Shown: positions 33,515-43,310, numbered from the stretch's first letter. The stretch: DNA of 64,000 nt from Bacillus sp. sid0103 (GCF_019219025.1 NZ_JAHUWN010000024.1:47126-111125), one strand, 5' to 3'. The notes: generated from the letters alone by a model not told the origin. Program-made: numbers and translations.

Positions 33515-33636
33515 TTCAGCAGCTCCTTAATAGAATCTTGATACTTTTTATTTTCACATAATTTTTAAAATTGCGCAAAAGAAAATAAGACCCATAATAT
33601 GGTATATTATTAATAGGTTGGAGAGGAGTGTGTGAA

Positions 33637-34536
33637 ATGGTTCTAAAACTTGAACATGTGACGAAACGGTTCGGAAATTTTGCTGCCGTTGATAACTTAT
33701 CTTTAGTGATTCCTGAAAAAGAAATGTTTGGCTTTTTAGGGGCTAATGGTGCAGGGAAAACAACGACTTTTCGAATGATTTTAGGGTTACTCGATACAAC
33801 CGCTGGAAAGATCACTTGGGACGGGAAACCCATCGATTATTCCGCTAGTCATTTGGTCGGATATCTTCCTGAAGAAAGAGGGTTGTATCCGAAGTTAAAA
33901 GTCCGTGACCAAATCGTCTATTTAGCCAGGTTAAGAGGGATGCAAAAGTCTGAAGCACTTATAGAATTAAAACGCTGGCTTGAACGCTTTAAAATTCCCG
34001 AGTATGAGAATAAAAAAGTCGAAGAGCTTTCGAAGGGCAACCAACAAAAAATCCAATTCATTGCCGCTGTCGTACATAAACCCAAATTACTAATCCTCGA
34101 TGAGCCCTTTAGCGGTCTTGACCCAGTTAATGTAGAAATGCTAAAGGAAGCGGTATTAGCCTTAAAAGAGGATGGTGCGACCATCGTGTTTTCAAGCCAT
34201 CGGATGGAGCATGTGGAGGAAATGTGTGAGCATCTTTGTATATTGCACAAAGGGAAGCCGGTCGTACATGGGTCATTAAAAGAGATCAAGCGGTCCTTTG
34301 GGAAAAAGAATCTCGTTGTCCATGCCGACTTTCCGTTAGATTTCTTAAAAAATTATCCTGGAGTGGTAAGGTCAAAACCAACGATGGAAGGAATTCATCT
34401 GCAAATTGAAGGAGAGTATCTATCTGAAAAGATCCTTAAGGAAATTGTCGACAAGGGATTTATTCGGAAATTTGCCCTTGAGGAACCTTCTCTAAACGAT
34501 ATTTTTATTGAAAAAGTAGGTGATTCTTATGAATAG
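33637..34536 (+). CDS. yhaQ: ABC transporter ATPase YhaQ
   Basis: 299 residues from ATG 33637 (SD GAGGAG, 8 bases; GTG 33628 is within the SD region). Walker A GANGAGKTT, signature LSKGNQQKIQ, Walker B LLILDEPFSGLDPVN and the switch His in SSHRMEH are intact. A C-terminal extension of about 75 residues follows, typical of NatA-like exporters. The signature motif LSKGN rather than LSGGQ is usual in this branch. It pairs with YhaP (8-base overlap). NatAB-type Na+ export has been suggested for such pairs; the substrate is unproven. Confidence 0.9.
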   Translation: MVLKLEHVTKRFGNFAAVDNLSLVIPEKEMFGFLGANGAGKTTTFRMILGLLDTTAGKITWDGKPIDYSASHLVGYLPEERGLYPKLKVRDQIVYLARLRGMQKSEALIELKRWLERFKIPEYENKKVEELSKGNQQKIQFIAAVVHKPKLLILDEPFSGLDPVNVEMLKEAVLALKEDGATIVFSSHRMEHVEEMCEHLCILHKGKPVVHGSLKEIKRSFGKKNLVVHADFPLDFLKNYPGVVRSKPTMEGIHLQIEGEYLSEKILKEIVDKGFIRKFALEEPSLNDIFIEKVGDSYE

Positions 34537-35782
34537 TTTTTGGATTATTTTGTTCCACACCTATCTAAACAAATTAAAAACAAAATCCTTCATCATCACC
34601 ACTCTTTTAACAGTCGTAATTGTCCTAGCCTTAACTAACTTAACTAATATTATTGCAATCTTTGATAAAAATGATGGAAAAGAAAATGTGGCTATATTGG
34701 ATGAAACAGGTCAACTATTTGAGCCATATAAAAAACAAGTTAGTACCATTAATAAAGATATTAAATTAACTCTTTTCAAAGGTAGTGAAGCAGAAGCTGA
34801 AAAAGCAGTAGAAAAGGGAACTTACTCAGGAATTGTTATGTTAAGATTAAATGATGAAGAACTTCCATTTGCCATATATAAAGCAAAGAGTATCGCGGAT
34901 TCTTCTTTATATACTGATCTTCAAACGAGTCTTCAGCAATTAAAAACAATGCTGGCTGCTTCCCAGATTCATTTGACACCTGTTCAACTTGCAAAGCTTT
35001 ATGAACCTGTGTCTTTTACGAAAGTCGCTCTTGAAAAGAATGCCAAAACGGAAGAGGAACTGAATCAGGCGCGGGGTCTTGTCTATGTCTTGCTGTTCAT
35101 TATTTATTTTTCCGTTATTATGTATGCCAATATGATTGCGATGGAGGTAGCAACAGAAAAGTCCTCCAGGGTCATGGAAATCTTAATCTCAAGTGTCTCT
35201 CCCATTAAACAAATGTTTGCGAAAATTATTGGAATAGGTTTATTAAGTCTAACACAGCTCGCTGTATTTCTGGCTGTAGGCTATTTTTCATTTAAACAAA
35301 ATATGGAATCTTTAAAAGAAGGATTTTTCGGTGTCTATGGTTTTGGTGATATTCCTCTAGCAACGATTATATATGCGGTTATTTTCTTCATTCTTGGTTA
35401 TTTCCTTTATGCTACACTTGCCGCATTCCTCGGGTCCCTTGTCAGTAGAATCGAAGATGTTCAACAAATGATTACGCCCATGACATTATTGGTCGTAGCT
35501 GGTTTTATGATTGCGATGTTTGGCTTAGGGAAGCCCGATGCTTCGTTCATAACGGTGACATCTTTTATCCCGTTCTTTACACCTATGATCATGTTTCTTA
35601 GAGTAGGAATGTTAACCATTCCGGCCTGGGAGGTGCTTATAGGTATTGCTGTCTTGGTTTTGACCATTGTATTCTTAGCTATATTTGGTGCACGCGTTTA
35701 TCGTGGCGGTGTATTAATGTATGGTCAATCAAACTCCTTTAAGGATATAAAAAAAGCATTACAAATAACAAAGAATGAATAA
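34529..35782 (+). CDS. yhaP: ABC-2 type permease YhaP (NatB-like)
   Basis: 417 residues from ATG 34529 (SD AGGTGA, 6 bases). One N-terminal membrane helix, a large external domain (about 45-185), then five or so helices (YVLLFIIYFSVIMYANMIAM, ...LFGARV) form the ABC-2/NatB layout. EVATEKSSRVMEILISSVSP is the conserved cytoplasmic loop that contacts the ATPase. Membrane partner of YhaQ. Followed by a strong terminator, so yhaQP is a two-gene operon. Confidence 0.9.
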   Translation: MNSFWIILFHTYLNKLKTKSFIITTLLTVVIVLALTNLTNIIAIFDKNDGKENVAILDETGQLFEPYKKQVSTINKDIKLTLFKGSEAEAEKAVEKGTYSGIVMLRLNDEELPFAIYKAKSIADSSLYTDLQTSLQQLKTMLAASQIHLTPVQLAKLYEPVSFTKVALEKNAKTEEELNQARGLVYVLLFIIYFSVIMYANMIAMEVATEKSSRVMEILISSVSPIKQMFAKIIGIGLLSLTQLAVFLAVGYFSFKQNMESLKEGFFGVYGFGDIPLATIIYAVIFFILGYFLYATLAAFLGSLVSRIEDVQQMITPMTLLVVAGFMIAMFGLGKPDASFITVTSFIPFFTPMIMFLRVGMLTIPAWEVLIGIAVLVLTIVFLAIFGARVYRGGVLMYGQSNSFKDIKKALQITKNE

Positions 35783-35784
35783 TA

Positions 35785-35822
35785 AAAAGAGCATTTACCG
35801 GCTGGTAAATGTTCTTTTTTTC
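35785..35822 (+). terminator. Intrinsic terminator after yhaP
   Basis: 13-bp stem AAGAGCATTTACC / GGTAAATGTTCTT (one G-U) with a 4-base loop and a T-run. Confidence 0.9.
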
Positions 35823-35899
35823 AATAAACTGCTTATAAGAACGTGCATTCGTATTTCGGTGGTGCTACAATGAAGAAAAGGTATGGAAAGGAATGTTTT

Positions 35900-37120
35900 A
35901 TGAAAAAGATATCATTTATTCATGCAGCAGACCTGCATTTGGACAGCCCAATGGTGGGATTAAAGAACTTGCCGCCGAACATCTTTTCTCGCTTAAAAGA
36001 AAGTACCTTCACGGCATTAAAAAAGATAACAGAGGCAGCAATTGATCATCAGGTTGACTTTATCATTCTAGCAGGTGATTTATTTGATGGCGAGGATCGA
36101 AGCCTGCGGGCACAATCTCGATTTCGGACAGAGATGCTTAAACTCGCGCAAGAAGACATACCTGTTTATGTCGTCCACGGGAATCATGATCACTTAAATG
36201 GTTCATGGGTGAACCTAGACATGCCATCAAATGTACATGTGTTTACTAGTAAAGTCGAAACCAAAGTTTTACATACAAAAAGTGGTGAGGTCATCCATCT
36301 TTATGGTTTCAGTTACCCGACACGGCATGTCTTTGATCGAAAAATAGACGAATATAAGAAAAAGGATGGAGCCGACTTTCATATTGGAATCCTTCATGGA
36401 AATGAAAGTGCAGGGGTTGATCATGATAATTATGCTCCTTTTTCTGTTAGTGAATTACATCAAAAAGATTTTGATTATTGGGCTTTAGGACATATTCATA
36501 AGAGGGCTGTTCTATCTGAAACGCCGCCTATCATCTATCCAGGCAATATTCAAGGAAGGAATAAAAAAGAGACGGGTGTGAAAGGTATTTATCATGTCAC
36601 ATTAACTGAATTAGATAAGAAAATGATCTTTTTAGAAACGGCCGATATTATTTGGGAAGAAACAATAGTTGACGCGGCTTTTGCAAAAAACTTCCTTGAG
36701 GTTTTCCAATTATGCCAAACAACCATCAATCGAGTCCGGAAGGAAGAAAAAGGAACATTATTGTCAATTTCCTTGAAAAACATTCATTTAGAGGATGAGC
36801 GTGAACTAAAAAGTATAAAGAGCGAACTGTTAGAGCTTCTTTTAGAAGATGAAAAAGAAGAGGAATCATTCGTTTGGGTTGTTAACTTAACTATTACAGA
36901 AGGTCAGCACATAGATAAGGTGCAGTTAAAAAGTGATACAAACTTTTATGTTGAACTATTTGAAACAATTGACCATTATGACGAGGTTGAGGTAGCATTG
37001 GCACACTTATACGAACATCAATTAGGGAGAAAATATCTTACTCATTTGTCAACTGAAGAGAAAAAAGAGCTAGTCAATAAGGCAGAGAAGTTGCTGATCG
37101 AATTACTTTATCAATCTTAG
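35900..37120 (+). CDS. yhaO: SbcD-like metallophosphoesterase YhaO (DNA repair nuclease subunit)
   Basis: 406 residues from ATG 35900 (SD AAAGGA); B. subtilis YhaO is 408. The calcineurin-like phosphoesterase motifs are complete: HAADLHLDSP (D-x-H), LAGDLFDGEDR (GDxxD), VHGNHDHL (GNHD), GILHGNE and ALGHIHKR (GHxH). These bind two metals. With YhaN it forms an SbcD-SbcC-like pair expected to process DNA ends or hairpins. It starts a yhaO-yhaN-yhaM cluster, as in B. subtilis. The C-terminal third is the helical capping/Rad50-contact region. Confidence 0.92.
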   Translation: MKKISFIHAADLHLDSPMVGLKNLPPNIFSRLKESTFTALKKITEAAIDHQVDFIILAGDLFDGEDRSLRAQSRFRTEMLKLAQEDIPVYVVHGNHDHLNGSWVNLDMPSNVHVFTSKVETKVLHTKSGEVIHLYGFSYPTRHVFDRKIDEYKKKDGADFHIGILHGNESAGVDHDNYAPFSVSELHQKDFDYWALGHIHKRAVLSETPPIIYPGNIQGRNKKETGVKGIYHVTLTELDKKMIFLETADIIWEETIVDAAFAKNFLEVFQLCQTTINRVRKEEKGTLLSISLKNIHLEDERELKSIKSELLELLLEDEKEEESFVWVVNLTITEGQHIDKVQLKSDTNFYVELFETIDHYDEVEVALAHLYEHQLGRKYLTHLSTEEKKELVNKAEKLLIELLYQS

Positions 37121-37138
37121 AGAAAGGAGTGAGAAGTA

Positions 37139-40100
37139 TTGAAAATTCTCGAGCTGCATATATATGGTTTTGGCCAATTAGAAAATGTTAAGATTACCGA
37201 CCTGAACGATTTTCAAGTTTTCTATGGAGAAAATGAAGCGGGAAAGTCCACGATCATGGCCTTTATCCATAGCATTATTTTCGGGTTCCCTACCAAACAA
37301 CAAACAGCCGAACTCCGTTATGAACCAAAGCACAGTACAAAATACGGTGGTAAAATAAGAATCATCCATGAAAAATATGGCGGTGCTGTAATCGAACGAG
37401 TAAAGGGAAAAGCGGCTGGTGACGTTAAGGTGCTGATGGACAATGGTCATATGGGCGGCGAAGAACTACTTAAGAAATTAACGGCCAATTTTGATAAAAG
37501 CCTATTCCAATCTATTTTTTCTTTTAATTTACAAGGATTACAAAATATTCATCAAATGAAAAGTGAAGAGATAGGAAAATTCCTGTTTTCCGCGGGGACA
37601 TTAGGAACCGAAAGGCTATCCAAAACAGAAGCAGTTCTCCAGAAGGAGCTGGATGCGCGCTTTAAACCCTCAGGCAAGAAACCTTTAATGAATGAGAAGT
37701 TACAAACACTGCATGAAATAAATAAAGAATTGAAAATAGCAGAAGCGAAAAATAAAAATTATACAAACCTAGTAGAAAAGAAAGAACTGCTCGAACAGGA
37801 AATGAATGATGTAAACCGTTCCCTTCAGGAAATAAGAGAAAAGATTGAAAAACTAAATGAATGGAAGCGAATCCAATCCATTGTCATAGATGAAAAGTGG
37901 ACAAAGAAAGAGCTCACAGAAATTGGTGAAATTGATTTCCCTGTACGTGGGATTGAAAGAATCGAAAAAATAAATCAGCTTATTCATCCCTATAATGCAG
38001 AGATGAATAGCATTTCCGAAAGAATTAGAAATTTGAAGGAAGAGGCAGAAGGGATACAACCCGACCTTCATTTTCTAAAAAATGAGCCTTCCCTCATTGC
38101 CCTGCTTGATCAAGTTGCTCTCTATGACCAATTAAAGCAGGAAAAACTGCAGTGCGAAACAAAACTATTAGCGTATGAAGAAGAACTATCGATTACTAGG
38201 GAAAAACTTCATTTAAACCTAGACGGAGAAGATATCTTTACTATAAATACAAATATTTATATGAAAAATCAGGTTGAAGTCCTGTCTCGGAAATTGCAAA
38301 AGCTAAAAGAAATGAAAGAAGAATTAGAAAATCAATATGAAGAAGAAAAAAGCAGGTTAGAGGAAATAGAAAAAGAGGTCCGGTCTTCAGAGCGTCAGGT
38401 TCTTACAAAACAAGGACGGCAATTGCTTGAGGAGAAGTTAAATTCAGGAAATGATAAAGAAAGCATTGAAAAGGAATTAAGTTCTCTACGAGATAAAATA
38501 GAATTCTATCAGCAGGTTTATGAACGAGATACAGTAGCAGCCGTTACAGAAGGGAAGCAGAAGAAACTTCAGTATTTACTTTTTGAGGTTATTTTACTAG
38601 CTGTAACACTTTATGGAGTATTTTCAAAACAGTGGATTTTAGTAGCAATTGGGTTTCTAAGTTGTATATTACTAGTGATTTTGATGACTAAAATTAAGAA
38701 GCAACCGCAAAATTCAGAACTAGATCAAACATTAAATGATTTACGAGACAAGAAAGAGCAGTTAAAGCATAAACTTCAATCAGCAAAATATTTGGAAATT
38801 TCAAAGCTAGAAGAACAATTAGCCTTGGATAATCACCTCAGAGACGAGCTGAAAATTGTAAAAATGAAGTTAATACACCAACAATCTCAATATGATAAGA
38901 TCATTGCAAAATTTGAACAATGGGAGTTGGAGTCAGCCGAAACTAATGAAAAGTTAGTCACTATTAGCCGTGAACTAAAAATACCTGACTATATTGCAGA
39001 GACCTTTTTACTAGAAGCCTTCAACCTTATTGAACAGTTTAAGTTGATTAGTAGAGAGAAAAAAATGTTCCATACAAGACTTCAGCAAATAGAAGAACAA
39101 CAGGGAAAAATAGTGAATGGCATGAATCACTTTGTGGATCTTTATTTAAATGAAAAAGGCTTAGACTTATATCATGCAGCCTATTTACTACGTAATAAGT
39201 TGAAGGAAGAGCACGGGAAACAAATCGTGAGTCAGGAGAGACTATCGAAACTTACCGACTTGGAAGCAGATTTAAAGCAAAAAACACAAGCATTAAATCA
39301 TCTCCAAATAGAATTTAATAACCTAATCTCTTCGGCAAAGGTGGAAACAGAGGAACAATTTTACGAACTTGGCGCGAAAGCAGAAAAGAAAGGAAACCTG
39401 TTGGAAAAACTTGAATCACTACAGAGTCAGCTGCAATATTCGATTCTTTCAGAATTAGAAAGGGAATCTTTCCTCGCTATGCATCAAAGCGATGCATTAA
39501 TGGCTGAATGTAATCAGCAAATTCTTGAATGGGAAGTAAAACTAAAAGAAATTCAGGAAGATCATGCCTCCATTAAGTACGAGATTCAAGTATTAGAAGA
39601 AGGAGGGCTGTATTCAGATATCCTCCATCATTACAAGCAGAAAAAATTTGAACTAGAAGAGGCGGCTAAGGAGTGGTCAGTCTATTGCTTAGCACAAGAT
39701 ATCCTCTCAAACACAATTGAAAGGTACAAAAACAGCCATTTACCAAGGATGATTATAAAAGCGGAAGAATATTTATTGTTTCTTACCGATGGAAACTATC
39801 AAAGAATTCATTTGCAACATTCTGGTTCAGGATTCTTAGTTGAACGAACGGATGGTACGATATTTGAAGCAAATGAACTAAGTCAAGCAACAACGGAACA
39901 GTTATACGTTGCAATTCGGCTCGCCTTTGCTGTGACAATCTATGAGAAATATCAGTTCCCGATTATTATCGATGATAGTTTTGTTAATTTTGATGCGAAG
40001 AGGACGGAAAAAGTGTTAGACCTACTTAAAATGATGAAAAGAAATCAACTATTATTTTTTACTTGTCATCAGCATTTGCTTTCCTATTTTCAAAGGGAAA

Positions 40101-40144
40101 ATGTTCTTTTTTTAGAAAAAGGTGCTGTTAAGATAATTTCATAG
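37139..40144 (+). CDS. yhaN: SbcC/Rad50-like ATPase YhaN
   Basis: 1001 residues from TTG 37139 (SD AAAGGAG, about 9 bases), starting 18 bases after yhaO. The N-terminal ABC half has Walker A YGENEAGKSTI. Two long coiled-coil stretches (about 170-460 and 530-870) flank a hydrophobic segment (about 475-515) where a Rad50 zinc hook would be, with no CxxC hook visible. The C-terminal half has the signature-like ANELSQATTEQLYVAIRLA and Walker B PIIIDDSFVNFD. The hydrophobic hinge instead of a zinc hook suggests membrane attachment, a feature reported for this family. Confidence 0.9.
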   Translation: MKILELHIYGFGQLENVKITDLNDFQVFYGENEAGKSTIMAFIHSIIFGFPTKQQTAELRYEPKHSTKYGGKIRIIHEKYGGAVIERVKGKAAGDVKVLMDNGHMGGEELLKKLTANFDKSLFQSIFSFNLQGLQNIHQMKSEEIGKFLFSAGTLGTERLSKTEAVLQKELDARFKPSGKKPLMNEKLQTLHEINKELKIAEAKNKNYTNLVEKKELLEQEMNDVNRSLQEIREKIEKLNEWKRIQSIVIDEKWTKKELTEIGEIDFPVRGIERIEKINQLIHPYNAEMNSISERIRNLKEEAEGIQPDLHFLKNEPSLIALLDQVALYDQLKQEKLQCETKLLAYEEELSITREKLHLNLDGEDIFTINTNIYMKNQVEVLSRKLQKLKEMKEELENQYEEEKSRLEEIEKEVRSSERQVLTKQGRQLLEEKLNSGNDKESIEKELSSLRDKIEFYQQVYERDTVAAVTEGKQKKLQYLLFEVILLAVTLYGVFSKQWILVAIGFLSCILLVILMTKIKKQPQNSELDQTLNDLRDKKEQLKHKLQSAKYLEISKLEEQLALDNHLRDELKIVKMKLIHQQSQYDKIIAKFEQWELESAETNEKLVTISRELKIPDYIAETFLLEAFNLIEQFKLISREKKMFHTRLQQIEEQQGKIVNGMNHFVDLYLNEKGLDLYHAAYLLRNKLKEEHGKQIVSQERLSKLTDLEADLKQKTQALNHLQIEFNNLISSAKVETEEQFYELGAKAEKKGNLLEKLESLQSQLQYSILSELERESFLAMHQSDALMAECNQQILEWEVKLKEIQEDHASIKYEIQVLEEGGLYSDILHHYKQKKFELEEAAKEWSVYCLAQDILSNTIERYKNSHLPRMIIKAEEYLLFLTDGNYQRIHLQHSGSGFLVERTDGTIFEANELSQATTEQLYVAIRLAFAVTIYEKYQFPIIIDDSFVNFDAKRTEKVLDLLKMMKRNQLLFFTCHQHLLSYFQRENVLFLEKGAVKIIS

Positions 40145-40195
40145 AGTCATAATAGGTTATGTTATACTCTTACTAGTGGGAAGGACGTGAATCAT

Positions 40196-41140
40196 ATGGG
40201 TAAAGGAATAGTAAAGCATGAAGTTGGGGAGCAGGTAGAATTATTTCTACTTATTAAAAATTCAACCAAAGGGATAGCAAGTAATGGTAAACCCTTTTTG
40301 ACCCTCATTCTTCAAGATAAAAGTGGGGAAATAGAAGCAAAACTTTGGGATGTTACCGAAGAGGATCTCTTGAGTTATGCTCCGCAAAGTATGGTAAAAA
40401 TACAGGGCGATGTGCAAAATTATCGAGGGAAAAGTCAGTTGAAAATCCGCCAAATTAGACGAACAGGACCAGCGGATGGGGTAAAGTTGGAAGACTTTTT
40501 GGAGACTGCACCATTAGGACAGGAAGAAATGGCAAGCAGACTCACCCAATATATTTTTGACATGAAAAATCCCAATATCCAAAGGATCACACGACATTTA
40601 ATCAAAAAGCATCAAAAAGCTTTTTTAGAATTTCCTGCAGCAACAAAAAATCATCATGAGTTTGTGTCGGGACTTGCATTTCATGTAGTCAGTATGCTTG
40701 ACTTGGCTAAATCAATTTCAAATCTTTATCCTAGTCTTGATACAGATTTGCTCTATGCAGGGGTTATTCTGCATGACATGGGGAAAGTATTAGAGCTTTC
40801 AGGCCCGATTTCAACGGTATATACAATTGAAGGAAATTTACTAGGCCATATTACAATTATGGTTAATGAAATTGGCAAAGCCGCGGAAGAACTGGGCATT
40901 TCCGGTGAAGAAGTCCTTATTCTTCAACATCTTGTTTTAAGTCATCACGGTAAAGCAGAATGGGGAAGTCCAAAACCGCCAATGATTAAAGAAGCAGAAA
41001 TTCTACATTATATCGACAATCTTGACGCGAAGATGAATATGCTTGACCGGGCTTTAGAAAGGGTGAAGCCAGGTGAATTCACAGAAAGAATCTTTGCGTT
41101 GGAGAATCGTTCCTTTTATAAGCCGGTGTTTCACAAGTAA
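40196..41140 (+). CDS. yhaM: 3'-5' exoribonuclease YhaM
   Basis: 314 residues from ATG 40196, exactly the B. subtilis YhaM length; GTG 40187 is less likely. An N-terminal OB fold (about 15-85: [22 protein letters not shown]) binds nucleic acid, and the C-terminal HD domain has [22 protein letters not shown] (HD pair) and [17 protein letters not shown]. YhaM is a Mn2+/Co2+-dependent 3'-5' exonuclease acting on RNA and single-stranded DNA. It follows yhaN by 51 bases and may share the transcript. A very strong terminator follows. Confidence 0.93.
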   Translation: MGKGIVKHEVGEQVELFLLIKNSTKGIASNGKPFLTLILQDKSGEIEAKLWDVTEEDLLSYAPQSMVKIQGDVQNYRGKSQLKIRQIRRTGPADGVKLEDFLETAPLGQEEMASRLTQYIFDMKNPNIQRITRHLIKKHQKAFLEFPAATKNHHEFVSGLAFHVVSMLDLAKSISNLYPSLDTDLLYAGVILHDMGKVLELSGPISTVYTIEGNLLGHITIMVNEIGKAAEELGISGEEVLILQHLVLSHHGKAEWGSPKPPMIKEAEILHYIDNLDAKMNMLDRALERVKPGEFTERIFALENRSFYKPVFHK

Positions 41141-41180
41141 AATAACCCCATTTTAGGGGTTATTTTTTTTTTTTTTTTTC
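41141..41180 (+). terminator. Intrinsic terminator after yhaM
   Basis: Stem AATAACCCC / GGGGTTATT followed by an unusually long run of 17 Ts (41163-41179). Confidence 0.9.
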
Positions 41181-41257
41181 TCATCAGTTCATAATTTCAT
41201 ATTTAACGAATATGATTTAGTAAAAGTGGACAACCATTATGAAAGGGGCTAGATATA

Positions 41258-41446
41258 TTGACTATTCCTATTTGGGTATATGCTGTTGTGGTTGGTATTG
41301 TAATAAGTGCACTCATGGCGCTAAAAACGGGAAGAGAAGAGCGGCAGCTGGAGATGGAAGATATCGAGCAGGAAGGCGAAATCTATATGAAACGTCTTGA
41401 ACGAGAAAGAGAAAAGCGAGAAGAACTTGGCGCAACAGGAGAATAA
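41258..41446 (+). CDS. yhaL: Sporulation protein YhaL
   Basis: 62 residues from TTG 41258 (AAAGGGG about 11 bases upstream). A single N-terminal membrane helix (IPIWVYAVVVGIVISALMAL) is followed by a highly charged helix (EERQLEMEDIEQEGEIYMKRLEREREKRE). This is the Spore_YhaL family; B. subtilis YhaL is about 70 residues. It lies between yhaM and prsA, as in B. subtilis. Function in sporulation is undefined. Confidence 0.85.
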   Translation: MTIPIWVYAVVVGIVISALMALKTGREERQLEMEDIEQEGEIYMKRLEREREKREELGATGE

Positions 41447-41488
41447 AAAAAGCGGAAAACACCATAAGGTGTTTTTCGCTTTTTTTAT
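41446..41488. terminator. Bidirectional terminator between yhaL and prsA
   Basis: Stem AAAAAAGCG-AAAACACC / GGTGTTTTT-CGCTTTTTT with T-runs on both strands. Confidence 0.9.
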
Positions 41489-41491
41489 GTT

Positions 41492-42364
41492 TTATTGCGC
41501 AGCAGGTTCTGCTGCTGTTTGTGGATTTAGTGCATCTTTCAAGTCCTTATCACTAACTTTAACATCGGCAGCTTTCAGTTCACGCTGCATCGCTTTATTG
41601 ATTACTTCTGTAGTCAATTTAGAAGATTTTACTTGAGTTTCGATTTCTTTCTTCATTTCAGCAAATGGTTTTTTCTCTTTTTTGTCAGTTAATTGAATAA
41701 TATGATAACCAAATTGTGATTTTACTGGACCGCTAATTTCATTTACTTTTAGTGCATAGGCAGCTTTTTCAAAATCAGGATCCATCTTACCAGTACCGAA
41801 CCAGCCTAGATCACCACCGTTAGCCTTAGTACCTTCATCTGTAGAATATTTCTTTGCAACATCTTCAAATTTTTCGCCCTTATCAAGCTTACTCTTTACT
41901 TCTTTCGCCGTTTTTTCATCGGCAACAAGAATGTGACGAGCTTTGATTTCGGGTTGGTACGCATCATAGTAATCCTTTAATTCCTTTTCCGTTACCTTTA
42001 TGTCTTTCATTGCTGCTTTTTCTTGCATCATGCCTAACTTCATTGTTTTCTTCAGATCATCTTCACTTTTATAGCCGTACTGTGCAAGGGTTGTTTCAAA
42101 ATTTGCACCAAGATCTGCTTTTAATTGATCAATTTTTGCATTTAATTCCTTATCGGTAACCTTATATTTCTTAGACAGAACCTTTTCATATACTAATTGC
42201 TGAAGGGCTTGATCACCATACTTGTCCTTCATTGTATTGTATAGTTCTTCTTGTGTAACGTTACCAACTTTGCTCTCTGCCACTGTATCAGAACCATTTT
42301 GATTACATGCACTTAATGCAAGTACTCCCCCAGCTAATGTAACGGCTAAAATCCATTTTTTCAT
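41492..42364 (-). CDS. prsA: Foldase lipoprotein PrsA (parvulin-type peptidyl-prolyl isomerase)
   Basis: 290 residues from ATG 42364 (SD AGGAGAG, 8 bases); the longer frame to 42400 has no SD. The lipoprotein signal ends in LSAC, so Cys at about residue 20 is lipidated and the protein faces outward. The parvulin domain (about 135-225) is complete: KARHILVADEKTAKEV, FEDVAKKYSTDEGTKANGGDLGWFGTGKM and KSQFGYHIIQL. B. subtilis PrsA (292) is essential and folds secreted proteins and PBPs after Sec translocation. It lies close to hpr/scoC as in B. subtilis. Confidence 0.95.
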   Translation of the reverse strand: MKKWILAVTLAGGVLALSACNQNGSDTVAESKVGNVTQEELYNTMKDKYGDQALQQLVYEKVLSKKYKVTDKELNAKIDQLKADLGANFETTLAQYGYKSEDDLKKTMKLGMMQEKAAMKDIKVTEKELKDYYDAYQPEIKARHILVADEKTAKEVKSKLDKGEKFEDVAKKYSTDEGTKANGGDLGWFGTGKMDPDFEKAAYALKVNEISGPVKSQFGYHIIQLTDKKEKKPFAEMKKEIETQVKSSKLTTEVINKAMQRELKAADVKVSDKDLKDALNPQTAAEPAAQ

Positions 42365-42571
42365 GATGAAATCTCTCCTAAACAGTAATTTCTTGTCCAC
42401 AGACTCTACTATAACATAAATGGGAACTACTGCAAAAATAATAACTATGATTATTTTTTGAATTTTTCACAAATGGATAAATGGACTTTTCAAAAAAAAT
42501 TGGGAAGTGCCTAAACGAAATGAATACTCGCTGAATAGTATATCGTAGAAAATGAAAAAGGAGGTATTACG

Positions 42572-42661
42572 ATGAGCCATGGATTGGGAGCTGGCTTTGC
42601 TCTAATTGTAGTACTTTTCATACTATTAATTATTGTTGGAGCTTCTTGGTGTTGGTGTTAA
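42572..42661 (+). CDS. YjcZ-family tiny sporulation protein, copy 1
   Basis: 29 residues from ATG 42572 with SD AAAGGAGG (7 bases). The sequence is Gly-rich at the start (MSHGLGAGFALIVV) and otherwise one hydrophobic helix ending ASWCWC. This is the YjcZ-type family (GxGFALIVVLFILLIIVG core), which is spore-associated in bacilli. It is followed by a near-duplicate 39 bases downstream. The C-terminal Cys pair is absent from the second copy. Confidence 0.8.
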   Translation: MSHGLGAGFALIVVLFILLIIVGASWCWC

Positions 42662-42700
42662 TATGCACAAAAAAGACCATTAAAGAATGGAGGTAAATAT

Positions 42701-42793
42701 ATGTCTGGTGGAGCAGGTTACGGCGCAGGATTTGCGTTAGTGGTTGTCCTTTTCATCTTATTAATTATCATCGGAGCTTCATGGGTTTATTAA
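42701..42793 (+). CDS. YjcZ-family tiny sporulation protein, copy 2
   Basis: 30 residues from ATG 42701 (SD TGGAGG). It starts MSGGAGYGAGFALVVV, the canonical YjcZ opening, then the same hydrophobic helix, ending GASWVY. It is a tandem paralogue of the preceding tiny gene, probably co-transcribed with it and ended by the terminator at 42811-42840. Related proteins are small spore components; molecular role unknown. Confidence 0.8.
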   Translation: MSGGAGYGAGFALVVVLFILLIIIGASWVY

Positions 42794-42810
42794 TAAATTG
42801 ACAAACTAAA

Positions 42811-42841
42811 AGCGATGAGAACACTCTCATCGCTTCTATTT
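42811..42841 (+). terminator. Intrinsic terminator after the YjcZ pair
   Basis: 10-bp perfect stem AGCGATGAGA / TCTCATCGCT, ACAC loop, then TCTATTTGTT. The T-run is weak. Confidence 0.75.
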
Positions 42842-42887
42842 GTTATATAATACATATCCTTTTGTTCGCTGCCGAGTTCTAGTTGGA

Positions 42888-43067
42888 TTATGTATATAAA
42901 ATTTCCAAGTATGAAGATATCAAAAGAATCGTAATGAGGATATTTATCGTCCGAAATACCTTATGTTGGTTTTCTTCAGGGATTTCCTTTTGTATACATA
43001 GTGAATTGGTCATTTTATTTACATAAAACAAGATGAAAATAGCAAATACAATAAAAATGGAGATCAT
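42888..43067 (-). CDS. Small two-helix membrane protein, function unknown
   Basis: 59 residues from ATG 43067 (SD GGGAGGG, 8 bases; the TTG at 43070 is also possible). Two hydrophobic segments (ISIFIVFAIFILFYV and TINILITILLISSYLEIL) flank a short polar loop with one Cys (CIQKEIPEENQHKVFR). No family recognised. It is isolated between the YjcZ genes and yhaI. Confidence 0.6.
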   Translation of the reverse strand: MISIFIVFAIFILFYVNKMTNSLCIQKEIPEENQHKVFRTINILITILLISSYLEILYT

Positions 43068-43310
43068 CAATGATTCCCTCCCTGTTGTTCGTGTTATGTT
43101 TAATACAATATCAAAAATTACAAAAAAAAGATAGTCAAAAAGAATGGAAGAGTGTTAGGCTTTTAATGGACTTCATTAACCAATATTTATATTTTAAAGG
43201 AAAGTATTCCTTAAAATTTTCAAAGTTATGATTAATAATGGTTTACCCCATGTTTTAAAAAGTTAATAATAAAAATATATAAATGTACGTTTTGAAATGA
43301 GGCATAGTGG

